DNA from: Solimonas sp. K1W22B-7
Lineage (GTDB): Bacteria; Pseudomonadota; Gammaproteobacteria; Nevskiales; Nevskiaceae
Length of the DNA stretch: 64,000 nt
NCBI RefSeq assembly: GCF_003428335.1
Contig: NZ_CP031704.1
Location: forward strand, 1,054,001 to 1,118,000
Reading direction: 5' to 3'
Below, in pieces: positions 8,321-16,990 of the stretch; position 1 is the first letter of the stretch, and every line of letters starts with the position of its first letter. Both the position numbers and the translations under genes were made by a program. The notes below the pieces were generated by a model. It worked only from the letters and a program-made list of their open reading frames with translations, was not told the origin of the DNA and made no database searches.

Positions 8321-9067
8321 ATGCAAGATCAGGAGCAGGACGCAGAAGCCGCGGCGCCGGAGGAAGTCCTGCTCTGGCAGCAGTTGAGGCTGGGTCAGCC
8401 GGATGCCGCTGCGGCGCGCGAGCAACTGATCTCGCGCTACCTGTGGCTGGCGCGCGTCGTCGCCGAGGGCGCCTTGCGGGATCGCGGACTGGCCGTAGAC
8501 CTGGACCGCCGCGATCTGGTGCAACTTGCGACCCTGGGTCTGATCGAGGCGGTGGATCGCTACGATACTGAAAGGAACGTCCCTTTCACCGCGTATGCCA
8601 GAAAACGCATTCATGGAGCGGTCATCAGCGGGATAGAGCGGAATTCCGAGTATCGTGCCCAGATGTCGTGGTTGCATCAGGTGCACAAGGATCGCACCGA
8701 CTCGGTCGTCGAGGCCTCGTCCCAGGACGGCCGCCTGAAGCGGCTGGCGGAGGTTGCCATCGGCCTGGCGATCGGTTTCATGCTCGAGGACACGGGCATG
8801 TGCGCATCCGAAGAGCACAAGATCGGCACGCAGTACGACGTCAACGAGTTGCAGGTCTTGCAGCAACAGCTGCGGGTGATCGTCGACGGCCTGCCCGGCG
8901 TGATGAGCAGGGTGGTGGAGTTGCACTATTTCAACGATCTCAGCTTCGCCGAGGTGGGAGCCATCGTTGGTTTGACCCGTGGGCGCGTAGCGCAGCTGCA
9001 CGGGCAGGCGATCAGCGAAATCAGGCAGCGCCTGAGGCTGGTTGGCTCGATCGATGTCAGGGCCTAG
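8321..9067 (+). CDS. FliA-type (sigma-28 family) RNA polymerase sigma factor
   Basis: A 248-residue sigma factor. Region 2 spans about residues 30-95 (RYLWLARVVAEGALR ... DLVQLATLGLIEAVDRY), region 3 about 130-150 (RLKRLAEVAIGLAIGFMLED), and region 4 with its helix-turn-helix is at the C-terminus (LSFAEVGAIVGLTRGRVAQL). No region 1 is present, as in FliA, which directs late flagellar genes. ATG 8321 has no clear ribosome site; an in-frame TTG at 8288 would overlap fliP and could be the real, translationally coupled start. Its place at the end of the export operon suggests it serves this system. Confidence 0.85.
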   Translation: MQDQEQDAEAAAPEEVLLWQQLRLGQPDAAAAREQLISRYLWLARVVAEGALRDRGLAVDLDRRDLVQLATLGLIEAVDRYDTERNVPFTAYARKRIHGAVISGIERNSEYRAQMSWLHQVHKDRTDSVVEASSQDGRLKRLAEVAIGLAIGFMLEDTGMCASEEHKIGTQYDVNELQVLQQQLRVIVDGLPGVMSRVVELHYFNDLSFAEVGAIVGLTRGRVAQLHGQAISEIRQRLRLVGSIDVRA

Positions 9068-9187
9068 CAGAGGACAGGCCCTACCGTGTTGCTCGTCGGT
9101 CTCCTATTCCCGATAAGCGCCCTCCTCGCGCCTTGCCTGGCGGCAAATACGGGGGCATCGCAGCAACCAGGGAAGGGATGACAGGCC

Positions 9188-9559
9188 CTAGGTTGCGACG
9201 ATCTGCTGGAGCAGGCTATCCAGTTCCAACCGCAGTTCCTCCTCGCCCACGATCACAGCTTCGACCTTGTCGACGATCTGCGGGAAGCGCGGATCGTTGG
9301 CCAGCGACACGCCGAATTCGTCCAGCAGCACGACCTCGATGAAAGCGCGGCGTCCGCGGCGCGGCCCGTCCTCGTTTTCCAGGTCGACGGCGCGGATGGC
9401 GCCGCGCAGGTCCTGTGAAATCCGCTGGATCGCGTCCTTGTTCCTGGCGGCGGCGGAGCCGCTGGGGCCTGCGGCCGTGCCACGCGGGCGCTCCGGGCGC
9501 GTGCTGAGTGCCGCCCTGATCTGTGCAATCAGCCTTTGTGTGGGATCGATTCCGCTCAC
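9188..9559 (-). CDS. Hypothetical protein paired with a TPR protein
   Basis: A 123-residue soluble protein of unknown family. Residues 25-45 are Pro/Gly/Ala-rich. The C-terminal half is an acidic alpha/beta stretch (AFIEVVLLDEFGVSLANDPR, then VDKVEAVIVGEEELRLELDS). There is no signal peptide or membrane helix. The start overlaps the stop of the upstream TPR gene by four bases (ATGA), so the two are co-translated. It converges with the sigma-factor gene across 120 bases. Confidence 0.7.
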   Translation of the reverse strand: MSGIDPTQRLIAQIRAALSTRPERPRGTAAGPSGSAAARNKDAIQRISQDLRGAIRAVDLENEDGPRRGRRAFIEVVLLDEFGVSLANDPRFPQIVDKVEAVIVGEEELRLELDSLLQQIVAT

Positions 9560-10212
9560 TGGGAGTCGAGCGAGTCGCCGTAGCGATGCAGCAGACCGGC
9601 GCCTGCGGCCGCCGAGGATTTTTCGGAGGCGTAGGGGGTAGTGACCGGCATGTCGGTCAGCTTCGCGCGGACGTTGGCCAGGACCTTGGCGATGTCATTC
9701 CCCAGCGCCGGGTTTGAGCCCGACAGTCTATGCGCGTCTTCCAGTTCCTCCACGGCCTGTTTCAGGTCGCCTGTCTGGATGCTGAGCAGGGCGGTCTTGA
9801 ACAGGTTCAGCGGGTCGCCTGCACCCAGGGCCTCCAGATCCTTCCATGTTGCCCGTGCCTTCTCGAAGTCATTCCTTGTGTATTGGAGCAGCCCAAGCTG
9901 GAAGCGGGCCGTGTGAAGCGCCGGTTCGATTGCCAGCGCGCGCAGCATGCCTTCCTCTGCGCGATCGAAAAGACCCAGTTCCGCATGCTCGGCCGCCAGC
10001 ATGAAATGAGCGCGGGCATCGCGCGGTTCCAGTGAAATGACCTGCTTGAGCTTGACTATCGCGAGGTCGTGGCGGGCTGCCTGGACATCGAGCAGTGCCA
10101 GGCGAAACAGTTCTTCGGAGTCGAGTTGCTCGAGGGATTGCATTCGGGAGTCGCAGGGGAGGGTGGAGCGCTCCATGTTAATGAACCGACCGTCGTCAAA
10201 CCAGCACTGCAT
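9556..10212 (-). CDS. TPR-repeat protein
   Basis: Up to 218 residues with at least three tetratricopeptide-like repeats between residues 35 and 175 (for example VISLEPRDARAHFMLAAEHA and ALAIEPALHTARFQLGLLQY). TPRs bind partner proteins, and small TPR proteins act as chaperones for type III translocators, which is a possible role given the neighbouring export operon. That role is inference. The start is uncertain: Met at 10212, 10176 and 10143 are all possible and none has a good ribosome site. It forms an operon with the downstream 123-residue protein. Confidence 0.75.
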   Translation of the reverse strand: MQCWFDDGRFINMERSTLPCDSRMQSLEQLDSEELFRLALLDVQAARHDLAIVKLKQVISLEPRDARAHFMLAAEHAELGLFDRAEEGMLRALAIEPALHTARFQLGLLQYTRNDFEKARATWKDLEALGAGDPLNLFKTALLSIQTGDLKQAVEELEDAHRLSGSNPALGNDIAKVLANVRAKLTDMPVTTPYASEKSSAAAGAGLLHRYGDSLDSQ

Positions 10213-10580
10213 CAGTAGTCACGATGCGTTCGATGCTTCCATCGCCACCCTGTGTCCTTGGTTCTGGCGCGCGGGGCTTTCGGGGATGGGCCACCTGCGT
10301 GGCGGGCGGGCCGGAGAGAGTCCACCTGTACACCGCAGGGAGCGGTACACTATCGCCTGATTATGTGATTAAAAGTAAAACTTTATTGATTAAAATAATT
10401 AAATAAAACAAACGTCCTGGATCAAGGGATTGGCATGCCCCAAGTTGGCACTAACTTTAAGTGTCGGTCGTAACTGATTGTTTTATATGATCCTTGGAAC
10501 ATCGGTTCAGCCGGGCTTAAGTTTTTGTTTTGTCTGGAATTTCTGCTCCGATTTTTGTTGCTGGGGTTACGGGGGTGGTT
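10213..10580. other. AT-rich intergenic region between the TPR gene and the dcw cluster
   Basis: This stretch separates divergent transcription units and contains no credible gene. Bases about 10360-10415 are strikingly AT-rich in an otherwise GC-rich window. They hold a direct repeat GATTAAAA at 10367-10374 and 10388-10395, exactly 21 bases (two helical turns) apart. It may contain upstream activating sequence for the dcw promoter and the promoter of the minus-strand TPR operon. Confidence 0.6.
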
Positions 10581-10586
10581 TATAGT
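10558..10586 (+). promoter_or_regulatory. Probable sigma-70 promoter of the dcw cluster
   Basis: The -10 hexamer TATAGT (10581-10586) matches five of six consensus bases. A weak -35, TTGCTG (10558-10563), sits 17 bases upstream. The expected start of transcription near 10593 falls inside the MraZ repeat array, as known for mraZ promoters. Confidence 0.55.
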
Positions 10587-10620
10587 GGGTAATAAGTGGC
10601 TTTCAGTGGGGGAAAGTGGG
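10584..10620 (+). promoter_or_regulatory. MraZ operator: four AGTGG(G/C) repeats
   Basis: AGTGGG, AGTGGC, AGTGGG and AGTGGG begin at 10584, 10595, 10605 and 10615, that is one per helical turn. MraZ is known to bind TGGG repeats spaced by 10 bases in front of its own gene and repress the dcw operon. The first copy overlaps the -10 box, which fits direct repression. Confidence 0.85.
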
Positions 10621-10639
10621 GCAACCCACCCTTAAGAAC

Positions 10640-11083
10640 GTGTTCGCAGGCTCACATCAACTGACGATTGACGAAAAGGGTCGCCTGGCGGTCCCTGCAC
10701 GCTATCGCCAGTCGCTGGCGGACACCTGTAACTCCCAGCTGGTGGTGACCATGGGGCCGGAGTCCTGCCTGGAGATCTACCCGGCACCGCAGTTCCAGGA
10801 CATCGTCACTTCCATCATGCAGCTTCCGCCGCGCGGCCCCGCCGCGCTGCTGCGCCAGCGTTTCATCGGCCTGGCCATGGAATGCGAGATCGACAAGCAG
10901 GGCCGCCTGCAGCTGTCGCAGTTCCTGCGCGGCCAGGCCCGGCTCAACGGTTCCGCGGTGCTGGTCGGCAACATCGACCACTTCGAGCTCTGGGCCGAAG
11001 ACCTGTGGAACGCGCGCTGGAGCGAGGGTCCCGACAGCAAGCTGGGCGCCCTGTCCGAGGCGTTCCAGGTTCTCAACCGGTGA
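10640..11083 (+). CDS. mraZ: MraZ, transcriptional repressor of the dcw operon
   Basis: A 147-residue protein with two SpoVT-AbrB-like domains, each carrying the family motif (DEKGRLAVPARYR near residue 10; DKQGRLQL near 90). It binds TGGG repeats upstream of its own gene as a ring-shaped oligomer. I place the start at GTG 10640 because MraZ proteins begin MFxG and here the sequence reads V(M)FAGSHQLTIDEKGR. An earlier in-frame GTG at 10616 would put the operator inside the coding region. First gene of the dcw cluster. Confidence 0.92.
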   Translation: MFAGSHQLTIDEKGRLAVPARYRQSLADTCNSQLVVTMGPESCLEIYPAPQFQDIVTSIMQLPPRGPAALLRQRFIGLAMECEIDKQGRLQLSQFLRGQARLNGSAVLVGNIDHFELWAEDLWNARWSEGPDSKLGALSEAFQVLNR

Positions 11084-11092
11084 GGGCCGCGC

Positions 11093-12091
11093 ATGTCGTT
11101 CGATGCCGCCCCAGCCGGAACCGTCTCGGGGCCTGACGCCGCTATGACCCTGCATAGACCGGTGATGCTCGACGAGGCTCTCACCGGCCTCGGTGTCCGT
11201 GCGGACGGCATCTACCTGGACGGCACCTTCGGCCGCGGTGGCCATTCCGCCGCGATCCTCGACGCGCTGGCCGGCAGTGGCGCCTTGCATGGCCTTGACC
11301 AGGACCCGGAGGCGGTGGCGCATGCGCGCCAGCACTTCGGCGACCGTCCCAACTTCCACATCCACCACGCCAACTTCGCGCAGATGCGCGCGGTGGCCGA
11401 GTCTGCCGGCATCGCCGGCCGCATCGACGGCATCCTGCTGGACCTGGGCGTGTCCTCGCCGCAGCTGGACGACGCCAGCCGCGGTTTCAGCTTCTCCAAG
11501 GATGGTCCGCTGGACATGCGGATGAACCCGGAAGCCGGCGAGTCTGCGGCGCAGTGGCTGGCACGCGCGGACGAGGGCGACATCGCCGATGTGCTCTACC
11601 AGTACGGCGAGGAGCGCAACAGCCGCCGCATCGCACGCCGCATCGTCGAGACGCGCGCCGAGGCGCCGCTGCTCACCACCCACCAGCTGGCGGCGCTGAT
11701 CGCCACGGTGCCGGGCCCGCGCAGCCGCAACATCCACCCGGCGACGCGCAGCTTCCAGGCGATCCGCATCTTCCTCAACCGCGAACTCGACGTGCTGCCC
11801 GAGGCGCTGGCGCAGGCCGGCGAACTGCTGGCACCGGGCGGCCGCCTGGCGGTGATCAGCTTCCACTCGCTGGAAGACCGCATCGTCAAGCGCTTCATGC
11901 GCGAAGCCGGCAACGAAGCCGGCAACCGCGAGCCTTCGCCGAAGGGCCATTTCCACGATCCGCGGCCGTCCGCCGTCCGTGAGGGCGCGACGCTGCGCAA
12001 GGTCGGCCGCTATTTCCCGACGGATGCGGAGAGCGGCAGCAATCCGCGCGCCCGCAGCGCGGTGCTGCGCGTGGCGGAGAAGGCCGCATGA
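11093..12091 (+). CDS. rsmH: RsmH, 16S rRNA (cytosine-1402-N4)-methyltransferase
   Basis: A 332-residue SAM-dependent methyltransferase modifying C1402 of 16S rRNA in the decoding site. It shows the RsmH signature: [13 protein letters not shown] at the start, [14 protein letters not shown] as the SAM-binding loop, [14 protein letters not shown], and the C-terminal [17 protein letters not shown] second ATG at 11144 begins exactly at the conserved core, so the first 17 residues may not be translated. It is the second gene of the dcw operon, ten bases after mraZ. Confidence 0.95.
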   Translation: MSFDAAPAGTVSGPDAAMTLHRPVMLDEALTGLGVRADGIYLDGTFGRGGHSAAILDALAGSGALHGLDQDPEAVAHARQHFGDRPNFHIHHANFAQMRAVAESAGIAGRIDGILLDLGVSSPQLDDASRGFSFSKDGPLDMRMNPEAGESAAQWLARADEGDIADVLYQYGEERNSRRIARRIVETRAEAPLLTTHQLAALIATVPGPRSRNIHPATRSFQAIRIFLNRELDVLPEALAQAGELLAPGGRLAVISFHSLEDRIVKRFMREAGNEAGNREPSPKGHFHDPRPSAVREGATLRKVGRYFPTDAESGSNPRARSAVLRVAEKAA

Positions 12092-12360
12092 AGCGCGGCG
12101 CCATGATCATGCCGATGATGCTCTCCATCGCCGTGGTGGCCTCGGCGCTGGCCGTGATCCGCACCAAGCACGAGAACCGCGCGCTGGTGAACGATCTGGA
12201 AAAGCTGCGCGGCGAGCAGACCCGCCTGGACATGGAGTGGGCGCAGCTGCAGCTGGAAGAGGCCACGCTGTCGCACAACGCGCGCGTCGACCGCATCGCC
12301 CGCGAACAGCTCGGCATGACCGAGCCGCGCGACTACGTCATCGTCGGAGACCGCCCGTGA
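12088..12360 (+). CDS. ftsL: FtsL, divisome protein
   Basis: A 90-residue bitopic membrane protein. Short cytoplasmic N-terminus, one transmembrane helix (about 5-24), then a periplasmic coiled coil rich in Leu, Glu and Arg. FtsL with FtsB and FtsQ activates the septal synthase FtsW-FtsI. The start overlaps rsmH (ATGA) and the stop overlaps ftsI (GTGA), the usual arrangement. Confidence 0.92.
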   Translation: MKRGAMIMPMMLSIAVVASALAVIRTKHENRALVNDLEKLRGEQTRLDMEWAQLQLEEATLSHNARVDRIAREQLGMTEPRDYVIVGDRP

Positions 12361-14144
12361 GCGGCGCCCGTCCGAATCCCGTGGCCGGCCCGGTGGCGAC
12401 CTGGCGTCGCTGGCTGGTGCTGGGCGTGCTCAGCCTGGGTGCGGCGACCGTGGTCGGCCGTGCCTTCCAGCTGCAGGTGCTGGAGCGCGACTTCCTGCTG
12501 CAGGAAGGCAACAAGCGCCACATCCGCACCATGCTGATCCCTGCGCACCGCGGTGCCATCACCGACCGCCGCGGCGAGCCGCTGGCGCTGTCGGCGCCGG
12601 TGGAGTCGCTGTGGGCGGTGCCCTCGGCCCTGCTGGACTCGCCGCAGCATGTCAGCGCGCTGGCCAAGCTGCTCAACAAGAATCCGCGCAACTTCGAGAA
12701 GTTCCTGAAGCAGCGCAAGGACCGCAAGTTCGTCTACATCAGCGATCCGCTGCCGCCGATCGACGCGCAGCGCGCGCTGTCGCTGAAGGCGCCGGGCGTG
12801 TTCTCCGAGCCGGCCTACGCGCGCTACTACCCGGCGGGCGAGGTGGCGGGCCAGTTGGTCGGCTTCTGCGGCCGCGACGGCGATGGCCTGGAAGGCATCG
12901 AGAAGGCGCAGGAAACCCTGCTCAGCGGCAAGGCCGGCTCGCGCCGCGTGATCCGCGACCGCCAGGGCCGCGTGGTCGACGACAACCTTGAATCGGTCGC
13001 CGCGGCCTCCGGCAAGGACGTGCAGCTGACCATCGACCTGCGCATCCAGTACCTGGCCTACCGCGAGCTCAAGGCGGCGGTGGCGGAGAACAAGGCCAAG
13101 GGCGGCCTGATCGTGGTGGCCGACAGCACCACCGGCGAAATCCTCGCCGTGGCCTCGCAGCCCGGCTTCAACCCGAACAACCCGCCGGAGCGTCGTTCCA
13201 GCGGCACGCGCAACCGCGCCATCGTCGACAGCTTCGAGCCCGGCTCCACGGTCAAGCCGCTGCTGGTGGCGCAGGCGCTGGAACTGGGCGTGTTCCAGAC
13301 CACCAGCCTGATCGACACCACGCCCGGCACCTACAAGGTCGGTGCGCTGACCGTGCGCGACGTGCACCCGCAGGGCGTGGTCGACCTGGCTAAGATGCTG
13401 AGCAAGTCCAGCAACGTCGGCGCCGCCAAGGTCGGCCTCACGATCGGCGCCGAGGCGGTGTGGAACGGCTACCAGCGCTTCGGCATGGGCGAGCCGGTGT
13501 ATTCCGGCTTCCCCGGCGAGGTCAATCCGCTGCTGCGCAACTACCGCGAGTGGGGCCAGATCGCCACCGCCACGGCGTCCTATGGCTACGGCCTGTCGGT
13601 CAACGCGCTGCACCTGGTGCGGGCCTATTCGGCGCTGGCCAACGACGGCCTGATGCCGCATCTGCGACTGGTGCAGAACGAGCAGGCCACGCCGCCACAG
13701 CGCGCGGTGTCGGCGCAGACCGCGCGCAACGTGCGCAAGATGCTGGAGGGCGTGGTCTCGCCCGACGGCACCGGCATCCGCGCCGCGATCCCGGGCTACC
13801 GCGTCGCCGCCAAGACCGGCACCGTGCGCAAGGCCTCCGAAACCGGCGGCTACCACGGCGACAAGCACCAGTCGGTGTTCATCGGCATGATGCCGGCCGA
13901 GCATCCGCGCCTGGTCGGCCTGGTGATGATCGACGAGCCCAGCGCCGGCGCCTACTACGGTGGCCTGGTGTCCGGCCCGGTGTTCTCGCGCGTGATGCAG
14001 GGCGCGGCGCGCCTGCTGCAGATTCCGCCCGACGACATGCCGCCCCCGCCGCCGCGCACCATGGCGCAGCCCGGCGCGGTGTCGCCGGTGCAGGTCGCCG
14101 CGCAGCACGCCATGCCGCCGCCGAACCCGGAGCTGACGCGATGA
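12357..14144 (+). CDS. ftsI: FtsI (PBP3), septal peptidoglycan transpeptidase
   Basis: A 595-residue class B penicillin-binding protein starting at GTG 12357, overlapping ftsL. An N-terminal membrane anchor (about 18-38) and a pedestal domain precede the transpeptidase domain, with the three active-site motifs STVK (near 297), SSN (near 350) and KTG (near 485). It cross-links septal peptidoglycan together with FtsW. The last 30 residues are Pro/Gln-rich. The start choice follows the four-base overlap seen at most junctions of this operon. Confidence 0.96.
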   Translation: MSGARPNPVAGPVATWRRWLVLGVLSLGAATVVGRAFQLQVLERDFLLQEGNKRHIRTMLIPAHRGAITDRRGEPLALSAPVESLWAVPSALLDSPQHVSALAKLLNKNPRNFEKFLKQRKDRKFVYISDPLPPIDAQRALSLKAPGVFSEPAYARYYPAGEVAGQLVGFCGRDGDGLEGIEKAQETLLSGKAGSRRVIRDRQGRVVDDNLESVAAASGKDVQLTIDLRIQYLAYRELKAAVAENKAKGGLIVVADSTTGEILAVASQPGFNPNNPPERRSSGTRNRAIVDSFEPGSTVKPLLVAQALELGVFQTTSLIDTTPGTYKVGALTVRDVHPQGVVDLAKMLSKSSNVGAAKVGLTIGAEAVWNGYQRFGMGEPVYSGFPGEVNPLLRNYREWGQIATATASYGYGLSVNALHLVRAYSALANDGLMPHLRLVQNEQATPPQRAVSAQTARNVRKMLEGVVSPDGTGIRAAIPGYRVAAKTGTVRKASETGGYHGDKHQSVFIGMMPAEHPRLVGLVMIDEPSAGAYYGGLVSGPVFSRVMQGAARLLQIPPDDMPPPPPRTMAQPGAVSPVQVAAQHAMPPPNPELTR

Positions 14145-15625
14145 GCCGCCACGCGCGCTCCCTGCGCAGCCTGCTCGAAGGCCTGGCCGATGCGCCCGAT
14201 ACCGAGATCGGCGGTGTGCAGATGGACAGCCGCCGCGTCGGTCACGGCGACCTGTTCATGGCCTGCCGCGGGCAGGGCCAGCACGGCCTGTCCTATGCCG
14301 AGCAGGCGCTGGAGCAGGGTGCCGCCGCCATCGCCTGGGAACCGGCCGAGGGCTGGTCGGCGCCGCAGGCCGGCGTGCCGGTGGTCGCGGTGCCGGGCCT
14401 GTCGGCGCAGGTCGGCGAGATTGCCGCGCGCTTCTACGGCCACGGCTCGCGTCATCTCTACACGGTCGGCATCACCGGCACCGACGGCAAGACCTCCACC
14501 GCGCACCTGGTGGCGCAGACTCTCGAGCGCCTCGGGCAGCCCTGCGTCTATGTCGGTACGCTGGGTACCGGTCGCTCCGGCGCGCTTGCCAGCGGCGACC
14601 ACACCACGCCGGATCCGGTCAGCCTGCAGCGCCTGCTGGCGCACCAGCACGAACTGGGCGCCATGGCTTGTGCGATGGAGGTCTCCTCCCACGCCCTGGA
14701 CCAGGCCCGCGTCGCCGGCGTCGAGTTCGACGTGGCGGTGCTGACCAACATCACCCGCGACCATCTCGACTACCACGGCACGGTGGAGCACTACGCCGCC
14801 GCCAAGCGCCGTCTGTTCGAGCGCGAGGGCCTGCGTGCCATCGTGCTGAACCGTGACGACGCGCGTGGCGCCGCCTGGGCCGGCGAGTTCGACGGCCATG
14901 CCGGCGTGACGCGCTACGGCCTCGACGGTGATGTGCCGACCGGCGGCGCCTACCTGATCGGTCGCGGCCTGCGCCTGCACGAACGCGGCATCGAGTTGCA
15001 GATCGACAGCAGCTGGGGCCAGGCGACGCTGCACAGCCGCCTGCTCGGCCGCTTCAATGCCTACAACCTGCTGGCCGCACTGGCCGCGGTGCTGCATGGC
15101 GGCTTCACCCTGCAGCAGGCGGTCGCCGCGCTGGGCGAGGCCGTGACGGTGCCGGGCCGCATGGAAGCCTTCCGCGGACCGGCCTCGCCGGCGCTGGTGG
15201 TGGTGGACTATGCCCACACGCCGGGGGCGCTCGCCGCCGCGCTGAGCGCCGCGCGCGCACACACCGCGCAGACCCTGTGGTGCGTGTTCGGCTGCGGCGG
15301 CGACCGCGACCGCGGCAAGCGCCCGCTGATGGGCGCCGCCGCGGCCAACGGTGCCGACCAGGTCATCGTCACCGACGACAATCCGCGCAGCGAGGACCCG
15401 GCCGCGATCGTCGCCGCGATCCGCGGCGGCATGACCGGCCCCGCCGCGGTGCGCGTGATCCACAGCCGCAGCGAGGCGATCGCCGCTGCGCTGCGCGAGG
15501 CCGGCCCCGGCGATACCGTCCTGGTGGCCGGCAAGGGTCACGAGGACTACCAGATCTACGGTGCCGAGCGCCGCCATTACAGCGATCGCGTCCAGGTCGC
15601 GCAGTTGCTGGGAGCCGCCGCATGA
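14141..15625 (+). CDS. murE: MurE, UDP-MurNAc-L-Ala-D-Glu:meso-diaminopimelate ligase
   Basis: A 494-residue Mur ligase that adds meso-DAP to the peptidoglycan precursor in the cytoplasm. The ATP loop GITGTDGKTS lies near residue 112. The DAP-selective motif DNPR (DDNPRSEDP) lies near 412 and separates it from lysine-adding enzymes. The C-terminal VLVAGKGHEDYQ is also typical. Start ATG 14141 overlaps ftsI; the stop overlaps murF. Confidence 0.97.
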   Translation: MSRHARSLRSLLEGLADAPDTEIGGVQMDSRRVGHGDLFMACRGQGQHGLSYAEQALEQGAAAIAWEPAEGWSAPQAGVPVVAVPGLSAQVGEIAARFYGHGSRHLYTVGITGTDGKTSTAHLVAQTLERLGQPCVYVGTLGTGRSGALASGDHTTPDPVSLQRLLAHQHELGAMACAMEVSSHALDQARVAGVEFDVAVLTNITRDHLDYHGTVEHYAAAKRRLFEREGLRAIVLNRDDARGAAWAGEFDGHAGVTRYGLDGDVPTGGAYLIGRGLRLHERGIELQIDSSWGQATLHSRLLGRFNAYNLLAALAAVLHGGFTLQQAVAALGEAVTVPGRMEAFRGPASPALVVVDYAHTPGALAAALSAARAHTAQTLWCVFGCGGDRDRGKRPLMGAAAANGADQVIVTDDNPRSEDPAAIVAAIRGGMTGPAAVRVIHSRSEAIAAALREAGPGDTVLVAGKGHEDYQIYGAERRHYSDRVQVAQLLGAAA

Positions 15626-16989
15626 TGGACCGGCTCGCTACGCTGGCACGCCTCCTCGGCGGCGAACTGGCCGGCACCGATGCCGGCTTCGACCGCGTCG
15701 TCACCGACACGCGCGCGTTGCAGCCCGGCGACCTGTTCGTGGCGCTGCAGGGCGACCGTTTCGACGGCCACAATTTCCTCGAAGCCGCCGCGGCCGCCGG
15801 CGCCGCCGGTGCCCTGGTGTCGCGCCGCGTCGCGCTGCCGCTGCCGCAGGTGGTGGTCGGCGACACGCTCAAGGCGCTGCAGGACTATGCCGCCGACTGG
15901 CGCAGCCGTTTCGACATCCCGGTGGTCGCGGTAACCGGCAGCAACGGCAAGACCACCACCAAGCAGCTGCTGGCCTCGGTGTTCGCCGCGCGCGGGCCGG
16001 TGCTGGCGACGCACGGCAATCTCAACAACCACATCGGCGTGCCGTTGACGCTGCTGGGCCTGCGTGAAGAGCACCGCACGGCAGTGATCGAGATGGGCGC
16101 CAACCACCCGGGCGAGATCGCGCTGCTGGCAAGGCTGGCGCGTCCCGACGTGGGCGTGATAACGCAGGCCGGCGATGCGCACCTGGAAGGTTTCGGCTCG
16201 CGCGAGGGCGTGGCCCGGGCCAAGGGCGAGCTGTTCGCCGCGCTGGCCGGCGGCGTCGCCGTGATCAATGCCGACGATGTCTACGCGCCGCTGTGGCGCG
16301 ACCTGGCGCGTCACGCCTCGGTGCTGACGTTCGGCTTCGGCGAGGATGCCGACGTACGCGCGCTGCACGCACACCCCGAGCCGCCGGAGGCGCCCTCGGC
16401 GATGCAGTTCGAGCTGCGCGCGCCCAACGGCCGCCAGAGCGTGCGCCTGCCGCTGCCGGGCCGGCACATGGTCGCCAATGCGCTGGCCGCCGCGGCCTGC
16501 GGCGTGGCGCTGGCCCTGGACCTGCAGCAGGTCGCCCAGGGCCTGTCCGCGGTCGATGCGCCTTCCGGGCGGCTGTCCTGGAAGACCACGCCGCAGGGCG
16601 CGCGACTGCTCGACGACAGCTACAACTCCAACCCGACTTCGCTGCGCGCCGGCCTGGAACTGCTGGCCGGCATGGCCGGCAAACGCTGGGCCATCCTCGG
16701 CGGCATGGCCGAACTGGGTCCGGGAACCGAGCAGCTGCACGCCGATGCCGGCCGCATCGCGCGTGACCTGGGGATCGACCGGCTGCTGACACTGGGGCCG
16801 CTGGCGCGCCGCGCCGCGGAAGCTTTCGGCCGGGGTGCCCAGGCCTACGACAGCGTCGAGGAACTCGCCGCTGCCGCCAACCAACAACTCGATGCGCAGA
16901 CCGTGGTGCTGGTGAAGGGTTCGCGGTCCGCGCGCATGGAGCGCGTGGTCGCGGCACTCACCGGTGAAGCGTCCGCGGGGGAACACTGA
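15622..16989 (+). CDS. murF: MurF, UDP-MurNAc-tripeptide:D-Ala-D-Ala ligase
   Basis: A 455-residue Mur ligase adding D-Ala-D-Ala to complete the pentapeptide. The ATP-binding loop [16 protein letters not shown] is near residue 105. Further Mur motifs are [13 protein letters not shown] and [13 protein letters not shown]. Start ATG 15622 lies within the murE stop. A second ATG follows immediately, so the N-terminus may be one residue shorter. Confidence 0.97.
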   Translation: MMDRLATLARLLGGELAGTDAGFDRVVTDTRALQPGDLFVALQGDRFDGHNFLEAAAAAGAAGALVSRRVALPLPQVVVGDTLKALQDYAADWRSRFDIPVVAVTGSNGKTTTKQLLASVFAARGPVLATHGNLNNHIGVPLTLLGLREEHRTAVIEMGANHPGEIALLARLARPDVGVITQAGDAHLEGFGSREGVARAKGELFAALAGGVAVINADDVYAPLWRDLARHASVLTFGFGEDADVRALHAHPEPPEAPSAMQFELRAPNGRQSVRLPLPGRHMVANALAAAACGVALALDLQQVAQGLSAVDAPSGRLSWKTTPQGARLLDDSYNSNPTSLRAGLELLAGMAGKRWAILGGMAELGPGTEQLHADAGRIARDLGIDRLLTLGPLARRAAEAFGRGAQAYDSVEELAAAANQQLDAQTVVLVKGSRSARMERVVAALTGEASAGEH

Positions 16990-16990
16990 A

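Noticed and set aside
13-9067. Virulence-type injectisome (SctJ-SctQ) instead of a flagellar-type system
   Set aside because: FliO, FlgD and FlgE are present and the FliP and FliI sequences look flagellar. Only the rotor slots look injectisome-like.
9068-9187. Repeat of ACAGGCCCTA (near 9073 and 9182) as attachment sites
   Set aside because: Only about ten bases, no integrase or tRNA nearby, and the gap between copies is ordinary sequence.
10616-10639. mraZ start at GTG 10616
   Set aside because: It would add eight residues before the conserved MFxG-like start and place the MraZ operator within the coding sequence. GTG 10640 fits the family better.
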